A stretch of 53,240 nucleotides of DNA from Candidatus Heimdallarchaeota archaeon (GCA_019058275.1 JAHLVW010000118.1:1-53240), one strand, 5' to 3'; shown: positions 34,515-43,582, numbered from the stretch's first letter. The notes: generated by a model not told the origin, from the sequence alone. A program made the numbers and translations.

Positions 34515-34994
34515 ATGTTATTAGTGGGAACAAAAATGGGACATAATGCTATGACTAGTTGGTTTTATCGAGATTCTCCACCACCAAATGATGAAGCAAT
34601 TTTTGAAAACCTTACTCGAGTTATTTTCCAAGGGGGATTAAGTTGGGAATTGATACAGAAAAAGTGGCCAAATTTCCAGAAAGCCTTTAATAATTTTTCA
34701 ATTACCGAAGTTGCTAAATTCATTGAGGATGATTTTATTCGTTTAGTTGAAGATGCAGGGATTATTCGAAATTCAAAGAAAATTGAAGCTACAATCTTTA
34801 ATGCTCAAGAATTCGTCAAAATTCAAGAAGAATATGGTTCATTTAGTAAATACTTGCCAACACTAGATAAAGCTAATAATTATGAACAAGCAAGAAAGGA
34901 ATTGAGTAAGAGATTCAAGCGACTCGGACCTAAATCATGTTATATCTTCCTATATAGCATTGGTGAAAACATCAAACATTATGATGAAGAATAA
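34515..34994 (+). CDS. DNA-3-methyladenine glycosylase I-like (Tag family) protein
   Basis: 159 residues. Resembles the Tag helix-hairpin-helix family: FENLTRVIFQGGLSWELIQKKWPNF matches the FQAGLSW..IL.K signature with the Glu/Gln active-site region, then LVEDAGIIRNSKKIEATIFNA (D-x-G-I-I-R-N-x-x-K-I) and EYGSFSKYL. Tag removes alkylated adenines from DNA. The protein is shorter than E. coli Tag, and the Cys and His residues that form its zinc staple at both ends are not evident; the end is GPKSCYIFLYSIGENIKHYD. It may be a zinc-free variant. ATG at 34515 or the internal ATG before GHNAMTSWF. Confidence 0.72.
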   Translation: MLLVGTKMGHNAMTSWFYRDSPPPNDEAIFENLTRVIFQGGLSWELIQKKWPNFQKAFNNFSITEVAKFIEDDFIRLVEDAGIIRNSKKIEATIFNAQEFVKIQEEYGSFSKYLPTLDKANNYEQARKELSKRFKRLGPKSCYIFLYSIGENIKHYDEE

Positions 34995-35103
34995 TAGAAA
35001 ACTAGAATTAATTTATTTATCCTTTTCTTCCATAAGATTGCCTTTTTTGTCACCAATTTGCAGAGAAAGTTATGTTTTTTAAGATAATCTCAAAGAATAT
35101 AGT

Positions 35104-35895
35104 ATGAAGCGATTTAAGATTATCCCAATGGCATTTCTGTTAACATTATTTGCCTTTTCATTGCTTAATATTAACCTAACTTTAGCTGGTTATGAAACTG
35201 ATCCAGCTGGTGATGCTGGTGGTATCGGATCTAGTGATATTACTCGAGTTGATGTTTCTGTTTCTTACCATTCAGTTCCAGAAGACGATGAAATAATTCT
35301 AAAGATTACTTTGGCAGAAGAGATTACCATTAATGAAAGTGCTTCTTTCAACTGGTTTGACTATAACTTTTACGTTGATACAAGTTTAACTACTAACACC
35401 AATACTTCAGAACTTACTACTGATGATTATGAGTACCAAGCACATTTAGGACGAAAATTATCTGGTAGCACATGGACAAATACCTCGTCTTTATTTTGTA
35501 CACGTTATTACTACACTGGTGACGGTCAAGGAAAAACTTTAGGTGCTTTTTATTGGAATTCTAATACCGAAACATGGCAAAGTTCAGATCCAGAGCTTGA
35601 AGTTGGCGAAGTTATCGGTAACACGATTGTATGGGATGTAACTGGAGCCATTTACAGAGAACAACCAATAGGCACTGGCTATGTTGTTCAAGGAGTAGCA
35701 ACTACAGCATACAACCTAAATGTTAAAGATCAGGCCACAGAAAGTGGTTGGGTAGATGAGTTCGATAATGTATGCGTTCCTCCAACATCAAGTACACCAA
35801 CTACACCCTCATTACCAAGCATAGGTTTTCTATATAGCATTGTTTTCATAGGCTTAGTAGCATCAAGTATTACCATAATCAGAAAACGAAAATGA
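35104..35895 (+). CDS. Secreted surface protein with C-terminal membrane anchor
   Basis: 263 residues. Signal peptide 1-29 (MKRFKIIPMAFLLTLFAFSL...LTLAGYE), a beta-rich extracellular domain with several N-x-S/T sites (NESAS, NTNTSE, NTSS), a Thr/Ser/Pro linker (CVPPTSSTPTTPSLPS), one transmembrane helix (GFLYSIVFIGLVASSITII) and the cytoplasmic RKRK. The tail has the layout of archaeal CTERM sorting signals (linker, P..GF, hydrophobic segment, basic end). The linker may be O-glycosylated. The N-terminal domain resembles the DOMON/cohesin-like beta sandwiches seen in archaeal surface proteins (uncertain). Confidence 0.75.
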   Translation: MKRFKIIPMAFLLTLFAFSLLNINLTLAGYETDPAGDAGGIGSSDITRVDVSVSYHSVPEDDEIILKITLAEEITINESASFNWFDYNFYVDTSLTTNTNTSELTTDDYEYQAHLGRKLSGSTWTNTSSLFCTRYYYTGDGQGKTLGAFYWNSNTETWQSSDPELEVGEVIGNTIVWDVTGAIYREQPIGTGYVVQGVATTAYNLNVKDQATESGWVDEFDNVCVPPTSSTPTTPSLPSIGFLYSIVFIGLVASSITIIRKRK

Positions 35896-35912
35896 ATAAG
35901 ATGATGTTAAGA

Positions 35913-35930
35913 TCGCAGTTAATGCTGCGA
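35913..35930 (+). terminator. Hairpin after the surface-protein gene
   Basis: TCGCAG (35913-35918) pairs with CTGCGA (35925-35930) around a TTAATG loop, 17 bases after the stop, followed by a T-rich run. Candidate terminator or 3' stabiliser. Confidence 0.4.
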
Positions 35931-36103
35931 CTAACAATCTCTTTATACTTGAGCTCGTAATTTTTTTCTGTTTTTATTAATTTCAAATACTTTAATAACT
36001 AAATTTAAATTCTTGATTTTTTCTCAAAATTCTTAATGAAAATTAAAAAAGAAGAATTAAGAAATCCAGAACAAGTCTGAACTTCAAGTTTAGGATTTAT
36101 TCT

Positions 36104-37024
36104 TTATTTCCTACGTTTTTTCACAAGAACAATCGGAATTGCAAGTGATGCCAGTGCACCGATAGCAATTAGATACTCGAATCCTGGGAATGGCCATGTT
36201 GGAAGAGAATACAATTCAAAAATAGGCATATCATAACCTGCCTTTTCTGTTAGATAATTGTAATTCATTTCAAAAATCGTTCCATTTACAAATCCAGTAA
36301 CTTCACCGACCATACGCATTCCAAGCATTACACCTGTAGCTATTGTATAGGCAAATTGGTATCTATGTTCAATTGTAAGATTAACTTGTGTTAGAGAACC
36401 TGAGTTATTTACTAAATCAGCTATTTCTCCACTTAAGTGAGTTTCAAAGATGAAATCTGTTGATGTGTTATCATACGTTGCATCCCAAACTAAAGATGTT
36501 GTAATGTTTTCCATAGCTGTTGTACCATTTGCATGAATAGAATCAGCCATATCAGCCCAGATGCTCCATGGTTCCCAAGATGAGTTATCAACATCTAAAA
36601 ATGGAACCAGTAATAGTCCTGCATGGGTATCTTCAGTTGCATTTTGATCCCACTCAGTTGTAGCTATTCCCAAAGATACAAACAATGGAAATATTGTGAG
36701 AAGAGCCATACCCAAAGAATCCCAAACACTTGATGATTTCTCTTCAGTAAAGGCTCCTGCAGTAAGATTATAATCCACACCAAGGGAATCAAGAGCTGTA
36801 ACATTGAGCTCTACTGTTGTTCCTGCAGCAAAAGTGGTATTTGCAATTTCAAATCCAGTTCCAGATGCAGTGTTTACACCGAATGTTACAGACATATTTG
36901 AATCAATAACATCGTAGTTAAAGATAGAACCTACAGTAACTAAATAGTCACCGTTGACAGTTTGACTAGAGAAAACAATACCTATCATTAGAACAGGTAA
37001 AATTACTCTAAGTGCTTTTTTCAT
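36104..37024 (-). CDS. Secreted surface protein with PGF-type C-terminal anchor
   Basis: 306 residues. Signal peptide 1-24 (MKKALRVILPVLMIGIVFSS), followed by a beta-rich ectodomain with many N-glycosylation sequons (NMSVTF, NTTF, NVTAL, NLTAG, NATED), and a C-terminal tail FPGFEYLIAIGALASLAIPI-VLVKKRRK. The PGFE tripeptide, transmembrane helix and Arg/Lys end mirror the PGF-CTERM signal cleaved by archaeosortase ArtA in other archaea (family knowledge; enzyme not seen here). Function of the ectodomain unknown. It is convergent with the surface gene at 35104, with which it forms a pair of anchored glycoproteins. Confidence 0.78.
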   Translation of the reverse strand: MKKALRVILPVLMIGIVFSSQTVNGDYLVTVGSIFNYDVIDSNMSVTFGVNTASGTGFEIANTTFAAGTTVELNVTALDSLGVDYNLTAGAFTEEKSSSVWDSLGMALLTIFPLFVSLGIATTEWDQNATEDTHAGLLLVPFLDVDNSSWEPWSIWADMADSIHANGTTAMENITTSLVWDATYDNTSTDFIFETHLSGEIADLVNNSGSLTQVNLTIEHRYQFAYTIATGVMLGMRMVGEVTGFVNGTIFEMNYNYLTEKAGYDMPIFELYSLPTWPFPGFEYLIAIGALASLAIPIVLVKKRRK

Positions 37025-37239
37025 AATTTTTTCAACCTCAAAATAATATATGAATTAGAATTGACAGCTTTGTATTAAAAGGATAGCTATTTGGGAATTT
37101 TTGTTTGGAAGCTGAATTATATCTTGAACTTTTTCTACAAAAATTCTTGCTTTGTATTCAAACATTAACAGTTAAACCAAAAGCTTTTTTTCATAAGGCA
37201 TTCGCTTTTGAAATTATAACGAAACTTTGAGTGGAAAAT

Positions 37240-37713
37240 ATGACTTTTGCAACACTTGAAACAGAAAAAGGAATAATTGAGATAGAATTATTCGATGAAG
37301 AAACACCTAACACTGTCAAGAGCTTTGTTAGTTTAATTGAAAAGAGATTTTACGATGGCATAAAATTCCACAGAGTGATTCCTAAATTTGTGATCCAAGG
37401 TGGAGATCCTACAGGCACTGGTTCTGGTGGTCCGGGTTATAGAATTCCTTGTGAAGTAGATGCCCCAAAGCAAGAGCACAAGCTCGGAGCTTTAAGCATG
37501 GCTCATGCAGGCAGAAATACTGGCGGTTCACAATTCTTTGTCGTCACAGATGAACAGAATACAAAACATCTTAATCGCAATCACACTGTTTTCGGTCAAA
37601 CAATTAAAGGCATAGAAGTTGTTAACAGCATTATACAAGGCGATAAAATCCTAAAGGCAACTGTCAGAGACGTTAGTGAAAAGATTAAGAATTGGCAATT
37701 AAAAAAGATGTGA
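37240..37713 (+). CDS. Cyclophilin-type peptidyl-prolyl cis-trans isomerase
   Basis: About 157 residues, a single-domain cytosolic cyclophilin. Active-site blocks are FHRVIPKFVIQGGDPTGTGS (Arg of the catalytic FHR, and Q in FVIQGGD), the LSMAHAGRNTGGSQFFV segment, and H-x-N-HTVFGQ near the end. It accelerates folding at Xaa-Pro bonds. ATG at 37240 is preferred over GTG at 37231. A TATA-like stretch is not clear; the gene is separate from its neighbours on both sides. Confidence 0.95.
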   Translation: MTFATLETEKGIIEIELFDEETPNTVKSFVSLIEKRFYDGIKFHRVIPKFVIQGGDPTGTGSGGPGYRIPCEVDAPKQEHKLGALSMAHAGRNTGGSQFFVVTDEQNTKHLNRNHTVFGQTIKGIEVVNSIIQGDKILKATVRDVSEKIKNWQLKKM

Positions 37714-37744
37714 ATAAAAAAATTAATTAGAGGATGTAAAATCC

Positions 37745-39322
37745 TCAAACACTTTTTCTTGGTGTTCTTTTAAATTCAGTTATTTCTGCATCCCAATCTA
37801 GGTTTTTTCTACATACTGGACATGCGCCTGTAACTTTTACTGCTTCTTTCATATGACTTAGATGTCCCTTAATTCCGCAGTAAATACAAACTCCTAATTC
37901 ATCGTCGAAATCTATTGTTAATTTACAGACCGGGCATCTTGCTAGTTCTTCATTACAAGCTGGGCAAGTAGTCATTGATTCATTTATTGGTTCACCACAG
38001 AAGAAGCAAGTTCGAGCATAATCCACGCTAGTTTCAGGTAAGCTTTCTTCTCGAGAGAAATCACCTTTCTCATGTTGAACTGTGAAGATACCAGTAAAAG
38101 TATTGAATGTACCAATGATTTTGTTTTCTTCAAGAAGTACAATAATTACATCTTCAACTGTCGTTTTGCTACAATTATACCTACTTTGGACATCAGCTAG
38201 CTTTAATTCCTCATTTTCGTTCATCAAGGAGATAAGCTCAGGTAATTCTTGAGCTATTTTCATTCTAAGTTCTTCACTGTCAGTAACTTGTACTTTTTCT
38301 TCTTGTAGTTCAACTATTCTTCCTATTGATTTGTCCCACAGATTAGAAACAATACGTTTGACATTATCAATGTCTAATGCTTTCTTTGCTCGAGCCAAAA
38401 AACTAGTATCAGCTTCTGCCAGAATATCATCAACATTCCAAACTTTTACCTTACCGTCAGCAGCCAATGAGACGAGCAATGACCCATCTGGACTAAATGC
38501 CACTTTTGTGATTGTTTTCTTATGTTTCTCGATTGCTTTAATTTCATTAGCATTCTTAATATCCCAGAGTCTTACTATATTGTCAGATGAGCCACTTGCA
38601 ATCACTTTCTTTGTTGGGTGAAAAGCAATTGAAGTAAATACAGTATTTACAGCAGCGATTCTTCTGATTTCTTTTAGCTTCTCAATGTCCCAAAGTTTAA
38701 TTGAACCATCACTCGACCCAGTTACCAATGCTTTTCCATCTGGGCTGTAAACTAAATCTGTTACTGAACTAAAATGACCTTTTAGCTCACCGATCTTTTT
38801 TCCGTTGGCAACCTTCCAAAGCATTACCATATGATCTAGTGATGATGATGCTAAGATATTTGCACTTGGTGAAAATTCTATTTTAGTAATAGTATCTGAG
38901 TGTTGCTTTAGTTCTTGGGTCTTCTTCCATTTTCTCTTTAAATCCCATAATCGAATACGATTATCAGCTGTTGCTGAAGCCAATATTTTATCATCTTTTT
39001 TGAAAGCTAAACTATTTACTGATCCCCAGTACCCCTTAATTATTTTGAGAATATGTCCTTGAAAAGCATCCCAGATGATTATTCTTCTATCTGAAGATCC
39101 TGAAGCGAATATTTTTCCATCATTTGAGAAAACAATGGAAGTAATTTTGTCTTTATGTCCCTTTAACACTAACATCTCTTTATCTGAATTAATATTCCAA
39201 AGTCTGATTGTTCCTGAATCATAACCAGTAGCTATAACTGTGCTGTCTGGTGTAAACGAAAATGTTGTGCATTGTTCTACTTTTTGTACTGTTTCATCTT
39301 TCTTTTTACTTTCATCACTCAT
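37745..39322 (-). CDS. WD40-repeat protein with winged-helix and C-terminal zinc fingers
   Basis: 525 residues. Seven WD40 blades at about 20-300 are visible from repeated D.TVIATGYDSGTIRLW, KIFASGSSDRRIIIWD, KILASATADNRIRLWD, NILASSSLDHMVMLWK, KALVTGSSDGSIKLWD, KVIASGSSDNIVRLWD and SLLVSLAADGKVKVWN. A helical linker leads to a winged-helix/PCI-like region (ADVQSRYNCSKTTVEDVIIV). The C-terminus has paired zinc fingers: CFFC, CPAC, CPVC, CIYC, then CPVC before the end. Beta-propeller plus C-terminal RING-like fingers recalls eukaryotic coat and Vps-type proteins, but short fingers are common in archaea, so homology is unproven. Divergent from the Orc-like gene. Confidence 0.88.
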   Translation of the reverse strand: MSDESKKKDETVQKVEQCTTFSFTPDSTVIATGYDSGTIRLWNINSDKEMLVLKGHKDKITSIVFSNDGKIFASGSSDRRIIIWDAFQGHILKIIKGYWGSVNSLAFKKDDKILASATADNRIRLWDLKRKWKKTQELKQHSDTITKIEFSPSANILASSSLDHMVMLWKVANGKKIGELKGHFSSVTDLVYSPDGKALVTGSSDGSIKLWDIEKLKEIRRIAAVNTVFTSIAFHPTKKVIASGSSDNIVRLWDIKNANEIKAIEKHKKTITKVAFSPDGSLLVSLAADGKVKVWNVDDILAEADTSFLARAKKALDIDNVKRIVSNLWDKSIGRIVELQEEKVQVTDSEELRMKIAQELPELISLMNENEELKLADVQSRYNCSKTTVEDVIIVLLEENKIIGTFNTFTGIFTVQHEKGDFSREESLPETSVDYARTCFFCGEPINESMTTCPACNEELARCPVCKLTIDFDDELGVCIYCGIKGHLSHMKEAVKVTGACPVCRKNLDWDAEITEFKRTPRKSV

Positions 39323-39431
39323 TGTTTCTCACCATATCGATCTATTGATTATCAAATCAAGCTCTGATTTTATGAGGTATCATTTATTGAATAAAGGTTT
39401 CCAAATTAATAATTTAAATCCTATTACTCAT

Positions 39432-39461
39432 TTTAGAGGTATTTTTATAGCTCCCTCTAAA
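39432..39461 (+). promoter_or_regulatory. Inverted repeat upstream of the Orc1/Cdc6-like gene
   Basis: TTTAGAGG (39432-39439) and CCTCTAAA (39454-39461) form a perfect 8-bp inverted repeat; the half-site TTAGAGG recurs at 39532-39538, just before the ATG. Possible operator for the Orc-like gene. Confidence 0.4.
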
Positions 39462-39545
39462 CTACTTTTTGGATGATTAGTTTCAGTTGCGTATCGAATA
39501 TAATCACTTCCTCAAGGATTAGAATTATCCATTAGAGGGTCAAAA

Positions 39546-40727
39546 ATGATACCGAAAATAAGCTCTCGCAAACCTCCTTCTCCTAGTGAAGAGTTTCAAT
39601 ATCGTGATTTTGAGTTTGATGAATTATTGACTTCGTTTCGACGAGTTCTCACTAATCCTGGTGAAGCTATTGCTCGAGTAATTCTAATTGGTCCTTCTGG
39701 GTCTGGTAAATCATTTGTTTTAGATAATTTTCAAGCTAGGATTCAGAACAGACGTATTGTTAATCGTGAAACAGATGTTCAACTGAACTGCATAAGCATT
39801 GATTGTGCTAAGCACAACACTTCAAAAACTGTTGTTTTAGAAATAATTCAGAAAATAGATCCTTTCTTTTATGCTAATGCAGATGAATGTCAAACAGCAG
39901 AGCTACAATACATTTTGGCTGACATTCTTTACGCACGAAAAGTACACTTGATAATAATTTTCGATAATATTGATTCATTAGTAGAAAAGGAACCAGTTGA
40001 AGTTAATTCTCTCATCTATGGTTTTCAGAGATTTTCAGAAGGAAAATCAAAGGACGAACCTAATCTGTTCTCCCAAATCTTAGTTGCTCAGGATATTGAA
40101 TTTCTTGCGGAATTAGACAGAAGTGTCTTTAGAAAGATCGTAACCGATGTTATTCCTTTCGAGCCTTATTCAGCTCAGCAAACTTTCAATCTAGTTAATG
40201 AATACATTAAGAAGAATATCAAGAAGAAAATTGTTGAAGAAACTATTTGGTTTATAGCTATGATATCTCGAGGCAACATGCATTTATCATTAGAATTAGT
40301 AGATAAAGCTGATACACTTGCTCAGAAAAATCATTCCATTACAATAATCCCAGAACATTTACGAGCTGTAAATAAATCTCTGACAGATTTCTGTATAACA
40401 AATCAAAAACTAGAGGAATTCACAATAGGGCACAAACTTTTGTTATTAACAATTGCCCGAAGATTCAAGAGTAGCACGAAAGCATTCCTTAATTTCCTTG
40501 ATTTACCAAGTTTTTACATAAGCATCTGTGAAGAATACAATCAAATGCAATTAGCAAAAATGTTTTCAGATATTCTAAGTGATTTAGAGAAAAACGCAAT
40601 GATAGCTTTACATAATCTCGAGAGAGAAATACTATTATCACTCTCAGATATATCAGCAACGGAGTTAGCAAATCAACTGGAAGAGACCCTAAAAGCAAAA
40701 CGAAGAGATAAACCGTACTTCCTATAG
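39546..40727 (+). CDS. Orc1/Cdc6-like AAA+ ATPase
   Basis: 393 residues. Walker A is VILIGPSGSGKSFVLDNF (about 46-63); Walker B is LIIIFDNIDSLVEK, where the usual catalytic Glu after the Asp is Asn. Sensor-like SQILVAQDIEFLAEL and the Orc-type AAA+ lid follow, and a winged-helix-like C-terminus is suggested by KLLLLTIARRFKSSTKAF. Known Orc1/Cdc6 proteins bind origins and load MCM. Lack of the Walker B Glu predicts weak or absent hydrolysis, so this may be a variant initiator or a regulator rather than the main one. The 223-base upstream gap has an inverted repeat but no clear ORB element. Confidence 0.7.
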   Translation: MIPKISSRKPPSPSEEFQYRDFEFDELLTSFRRVLTNPGEAIARVILIGPSGSGKSFVLDNFQARIQNRRIVNRETDVQLNCISIDCAKHNTSKTVVLEIIQKIDPFFYANADECQTAELQYILADILYARKVHLIIIFDNIDSLVEKEPVEVNSLIYGFQRFSEGKSKDEPNLFSQILVAQDIEFLAELDRSVFRKIVTDVIPFEPYSAQQTFNLVNEYIKKNIKKKIVEETIWFIAMISRGNMHLSLELVDKADTLAQKNHSITIIPEHLRAVNKSLTDFCITNQKLEEFTIGHKLLLLTIARRFKSSTKAFLNFLDLPSFYISICEEYNQMQLAKMFSDILSDLEKNAMIALHNLEREILLSLSDISATELANQLEETLKAKRRDKPYFL

Positions 40728-40843
40728 AAATTATTTGCAAAGTGCAATTATTTCACTTTTTTCTAAAATGATTCGAATCTTTCTTCTTAGAAATGAGAGC
40801 AAATTGTTTTAAACTAATTACATAATTCAATTATTAGATAAAA

Positions 40844-41770
40844 ATGCAAGAGTACGATATAATTACTATAGGTGGGGGACCAGCAGGTCTAACAGTTGGG
40901 TTGTATGGAGGGCGTTATGGGTTAAAAACACTAATTTTGGAAAAGCAATTAGTTGGGGGAGCAATGGCAATTTCGCCATTAATTGAAAATTATCCTGGAA
41001 TGGAACCAATAAAAGGAACTGATCTTACTGCAAGATACAAACAGCAAAGTACCTTCTTTGGTGCGGAAATAAAAGAATTAATTAGTATTACAGCACTTGA
41101 TCCAGATGAGAAAATAATTACTTTGAATACTGAAGAGCAATTCAAAACCAAAACAATTGTTTTTACGACAGGTAGTAGTCATAGAAAATTAGGTGTACCA
41201 GGTGAAGAGAAATATACTGGAAGAGGTATTTCTTGGTGTGCAACTTGCGATGGGAGCTTTTTCAGAAATCGAAAGGTTGTAGTTGTTGGCGGTGGTAATT
41301 CTGCAGCAATTGAAGCTTTGCATCTTGCTAAACTAACACCTGAGCTTCATATGATTCACCGCAGAGATAAATTGCGAGCTGAACAAGCTTATATCAAACA
41401 GATTGAAAAAGCAGGCATCCAATTCTATTGGAACTCTATTATTAAGGAAATTCTTGGTGATGGGAAAAAGGTCACAGGCCTTAAATTAGCAAATGTAAAA
41501 ACAGATGAAGTAACAGAGGTTCCAGTCAGTGGTGTTTTCATTTCTATAGGCTATGATCCTAATAATAAACTTGCAACTGAAATTGGTATTGAACTCGATG
41601 AAAATGGCTACATTATTGTTGACAAGAAGATGCAAACCAACATTGAAGGTATTTACGCTGCAGGAGATATCACAGGTGGACAAAAGCAACTTACCGTTTC
41701 TACAGGTCAAGCAACAACAGCAACTATGAACGCCTTCTTGTTTATGAATGGCGGTAGTTGGTATAAATAA
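40844..41770 (+). CDS. trxB: Thioredoxin reductase (FAD/NADPH disulfide reductase)
   Basis: 308 residues, low-molecular-weight TrxB type. FAD Rossmann GGGPAGLTVGLYGGRYGLKT near the start, redox Cys pair CATC at residues 132-135, NAD(P) Rossmann VVVVGGGNSAAIEALHLAKL, and the C-terminal FAD site IYAAGDITGGQKQLTVSTGQ. The NADPH-selecting HRR follows the second motif (MIHRRDKLRAEQ). It transfers electrons from NADPH to thioredoxin or a similar protein. No thioredoxin gene is adjacent. Confidence 0.96.
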   Translation: MQEYDIITIGGGPAGLTVGLYGGRYGLKTLILEKQLVGGAMAISPLIENYPGMEPIKGTDLTARYKQQSTFFGAEIKELISITALDPDEKIITLNTEEQFKTKTIVFTTGSSHRKLGVPGEEKYTGRGISWCATCDGSFFRNRKVVVVGGGNSAAIEALHLAKLTPELHMIHRRDKLRAEQAYIKQIEKAGIQFYWNSIIKEILGDGKKVTGLKLANVKTDEVTEVPVSGVFISIGYDPNNKLATEIGIELDENGYIIVDKKMQTNIEGIYAAGDITGGQKQLTVSTGQATTATMNAFLFMNGGSWYK

Positions 41771-41898
41771 TAGAGAATTGTTTAAGTTCTCACTTTATTT
41801 TTCTTTTATTACCTAGATAGTTTTTATTGACCTTAGCGAAGAATTTTTTATTTAGCATTATTACTAAAGATTAACATCGTTAGGACGGTTTAGGAATC

Positions 41899-42612
41899 TT
41901 GCATTTACTTGTTTCCCCTCAAACACTATCAGAAGCTTTGGAATGTGTTAGAGGAAACGCAGACATCATCGATGTCAAGAACCCTGCTGAAGGTTCCTTA
42001 GGTGCTAATTTCCCTTGGGTAATCAAAGAAATCCGTACTAATGTTCCTAGTCACATACCTATTAGCGCCACAATTGGTGATGTTCCTTTCAAACCTGGTA
42101 CCGTTGCTCTTGCTGCTCTTGGTGCAGCTAATGCTGGAGCTTCTTTTGTCAAAGTGGGTTTATTCGGTGTCAAGAATACAAATGAAGCAGTAGAAATCAT
42201 GTGTGCTGTTACTAGAACTCGAGATAAACTTACCCTTCCAATTGCTGTTGTTGCTGCTGGTTATGCTGAAGGTAAGAGTATTGGTTCTATTGATCCACTA
42301 TCCATTCCTAAAGTTGCTCTTGAATCTTCTAGTGATTATGTTATGATTGATACTTACAATAAAATGAATGGTAAATCGCTTTTTGACCTTCTAGAATTTA
42401 GTGATTTGAAAAAATTCATATCTTCTGCTAGAAAGAAGAAACTAGGTGTTGCTTTAGGTGGGTCGATTGGTTTAAAGCATATCCCTATTCTAAAAGATTT
42501 GAAACCAGATATTGTTGGTATTCGTGGTGCTGTTTGTGAAAATGGTGATAGAATAAAAGGAACTATCAAAGCAAAATTGATTACCGAATTTCTTGAGAAA
42601 CTGAAAGATTAA
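41899..42612 (+). CDS. mfnB: (5-formylfuran-3-yl)methyl phosphate synthase (MfnB)
   Basis: 237 residues of the MfnB/DUF556 TIM-barrel family. It makes the furan phosphate of methanofuran from two glyceraldehyde-3-phosphate molecules. The residues shown to matter in the Methanocaldococcus enzyme are all in register here: Lys27 in IIDVKNPAEGSLGANF, Lys85 in GASFVKVGLFG, and Asp151 in YVMIDTYNKMNGKSLFD. Start is TTG at 41899 after a TAGGAA site; no ATG precedes. In a lineage that may not be methanogenic this implies another C1 or furan cofactor use. Stand-alone gene. Confidence 0.9.
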   Translation: MHLLVSPQTLSEALECVRGNADIIDVKNPAEGSLGANFPWVIKEIRTNVPSHIPISATIGDVPFKPGTVALAALGAANAGASFVKVGLFGVKNTNEAVEIMCAVTRTRDKLTLPIAVVAAGYAEGKSIGSIDPLSIPKVALESSSDYVMIDTYNKMNGKSLFDLLEFSDLKKFISSARKKKLGVALGGSIGLKHIPILKDLKPDIVGIRGAVCENGDRIKGTIKAKLITEFLEKLKD

Positions 42613-42646
42613 ATAAAAACTTCAATTTTTATTTTCTATAGATTTG

Positions 42647-43348
42647 TTATTTCTTACTGACATATTGTCTCTCGAGTAATCCTCTTGTTTGTCCTAGTTC
42701 TTTGTCAGACAATTCCGGTCTTTTACCAACATCATCTTTAGTGAATTCTTTTGAGTCAATGAACATCCCTTCGGATAAGACCCCATGAATTATTTGAGGA
42801 GGTAATTTAGCAATAGGTAAAATGTCACCTTTCTTTAAACCTACAATATTTGTTGCTACATTATATCTAGCTACTCCATCTGCAACTAAGTATCTCCAAT
42901 TTTTGGTATCTATTTGATCTACAGATAATATCTCTCCACATAGAATGTCAATTGTATCAGCATAATCATCAGATAGTCCTTTCGTTAATCTTTCTCTCAT
43001 TGTGTAGAAGAAGTTCCTTATGAATAGCAAATTGGCTACTGATAATTTTCCTTCCATTCCTCTTGATGAAAGTATTTCTTCCCAGGTTTCAGGAAATGAA
43101 TCGAATATATCCTTAGCAAAAATCTCAATATCTCTCAATTCTTTTGAATGTAGAATTTGCTCAAGAGGCTTATAGCTCCACTTTAACGCCATTAGATTAC
43201 TTTTTATCTCAGATAGTCTCGAGAGTATTTTTTGACGATTAAGTGTAAGCGGTATTCGTTTATTTTGAACTAGATCAGTAAATTCGTTTGTAATTCCTTC
43301 AGCAATTACTAGCCTAGCATCTGAATCGATTCCAGCCAAATTTCTCAC
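42647..43348 (-). CDS. RNA-binding protein with C-terminal EMAP-type OB fold (COG2517-like)
   Basis: 233 residues. The N-terminal 130 residues are helical and charged. The C-terminal domain (about 140-233) has an EMAP/Trbp111-like OB pattern: VDQIDTKNWRYLVADGVARY, VATNIVGLKKGDILPIAKLP, GVLSEGMFIDSKEF and a tail LGQTRGLLERQYV. Known: archaeal COG2517 proteins join a helical region to such a domain and are predicted RNA (tRNA) binders. Start is ATG at 43348. It is convergent with mfnB. Confidence 0.78.
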   Translation of the reverse strand: MRNLAGIDSDARLVIAEGITNEFTDLVQNKRIPLTLNRQKILSRLSEIKSNLMALKWSYKPLEQILHSKELRDIEIFAKDIFDSFPETWEEILSSRGMEGKLSVANLLFIRNFFYTMRERLTKGLSDDYADTIDILCGEILSVDQIDTKNWRYLVADGVARYNVATNIVGLKKGDILPIAKLPPQIIHGVLSEGMFIDSKEFTKDDVGKRPELSDKELGQTRGLLERQYVSKK

Positions 43349-43559
43349 CTTATTTCATTTTCATATCATAAATTCTTTTTTCAGTACTATTTTAAACTTC
43401 TTTCTCTAAATGATTTTTCCTCTTATTTCAAAGGAAAACTCCTTTCTTCACAGGAAATACTTTCGGTCAACCCTCACAGAAGCGCTTTTAATACTAAGTG
43501 CATTTAGCTTAACTTAGAAATATTTCAGAAACCTAAAGCGAAACTCAAACACAAGCAAA

Positions 43560-43582
43560 GTAAAGGATTTATATTAAATGAT
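43560..43582 (+). promoter_or_regulatory. BRE/TATA promoter of radA
   Basis: AGTAAAGGATTTATATTAAA holds a purine-rich BRE followed by TTTATATTA. The predicted start lies about 25 bases on; CAGGAG at 43644-43649 is the ribosome site for the ATG at 43657. Confidence 0.55.
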
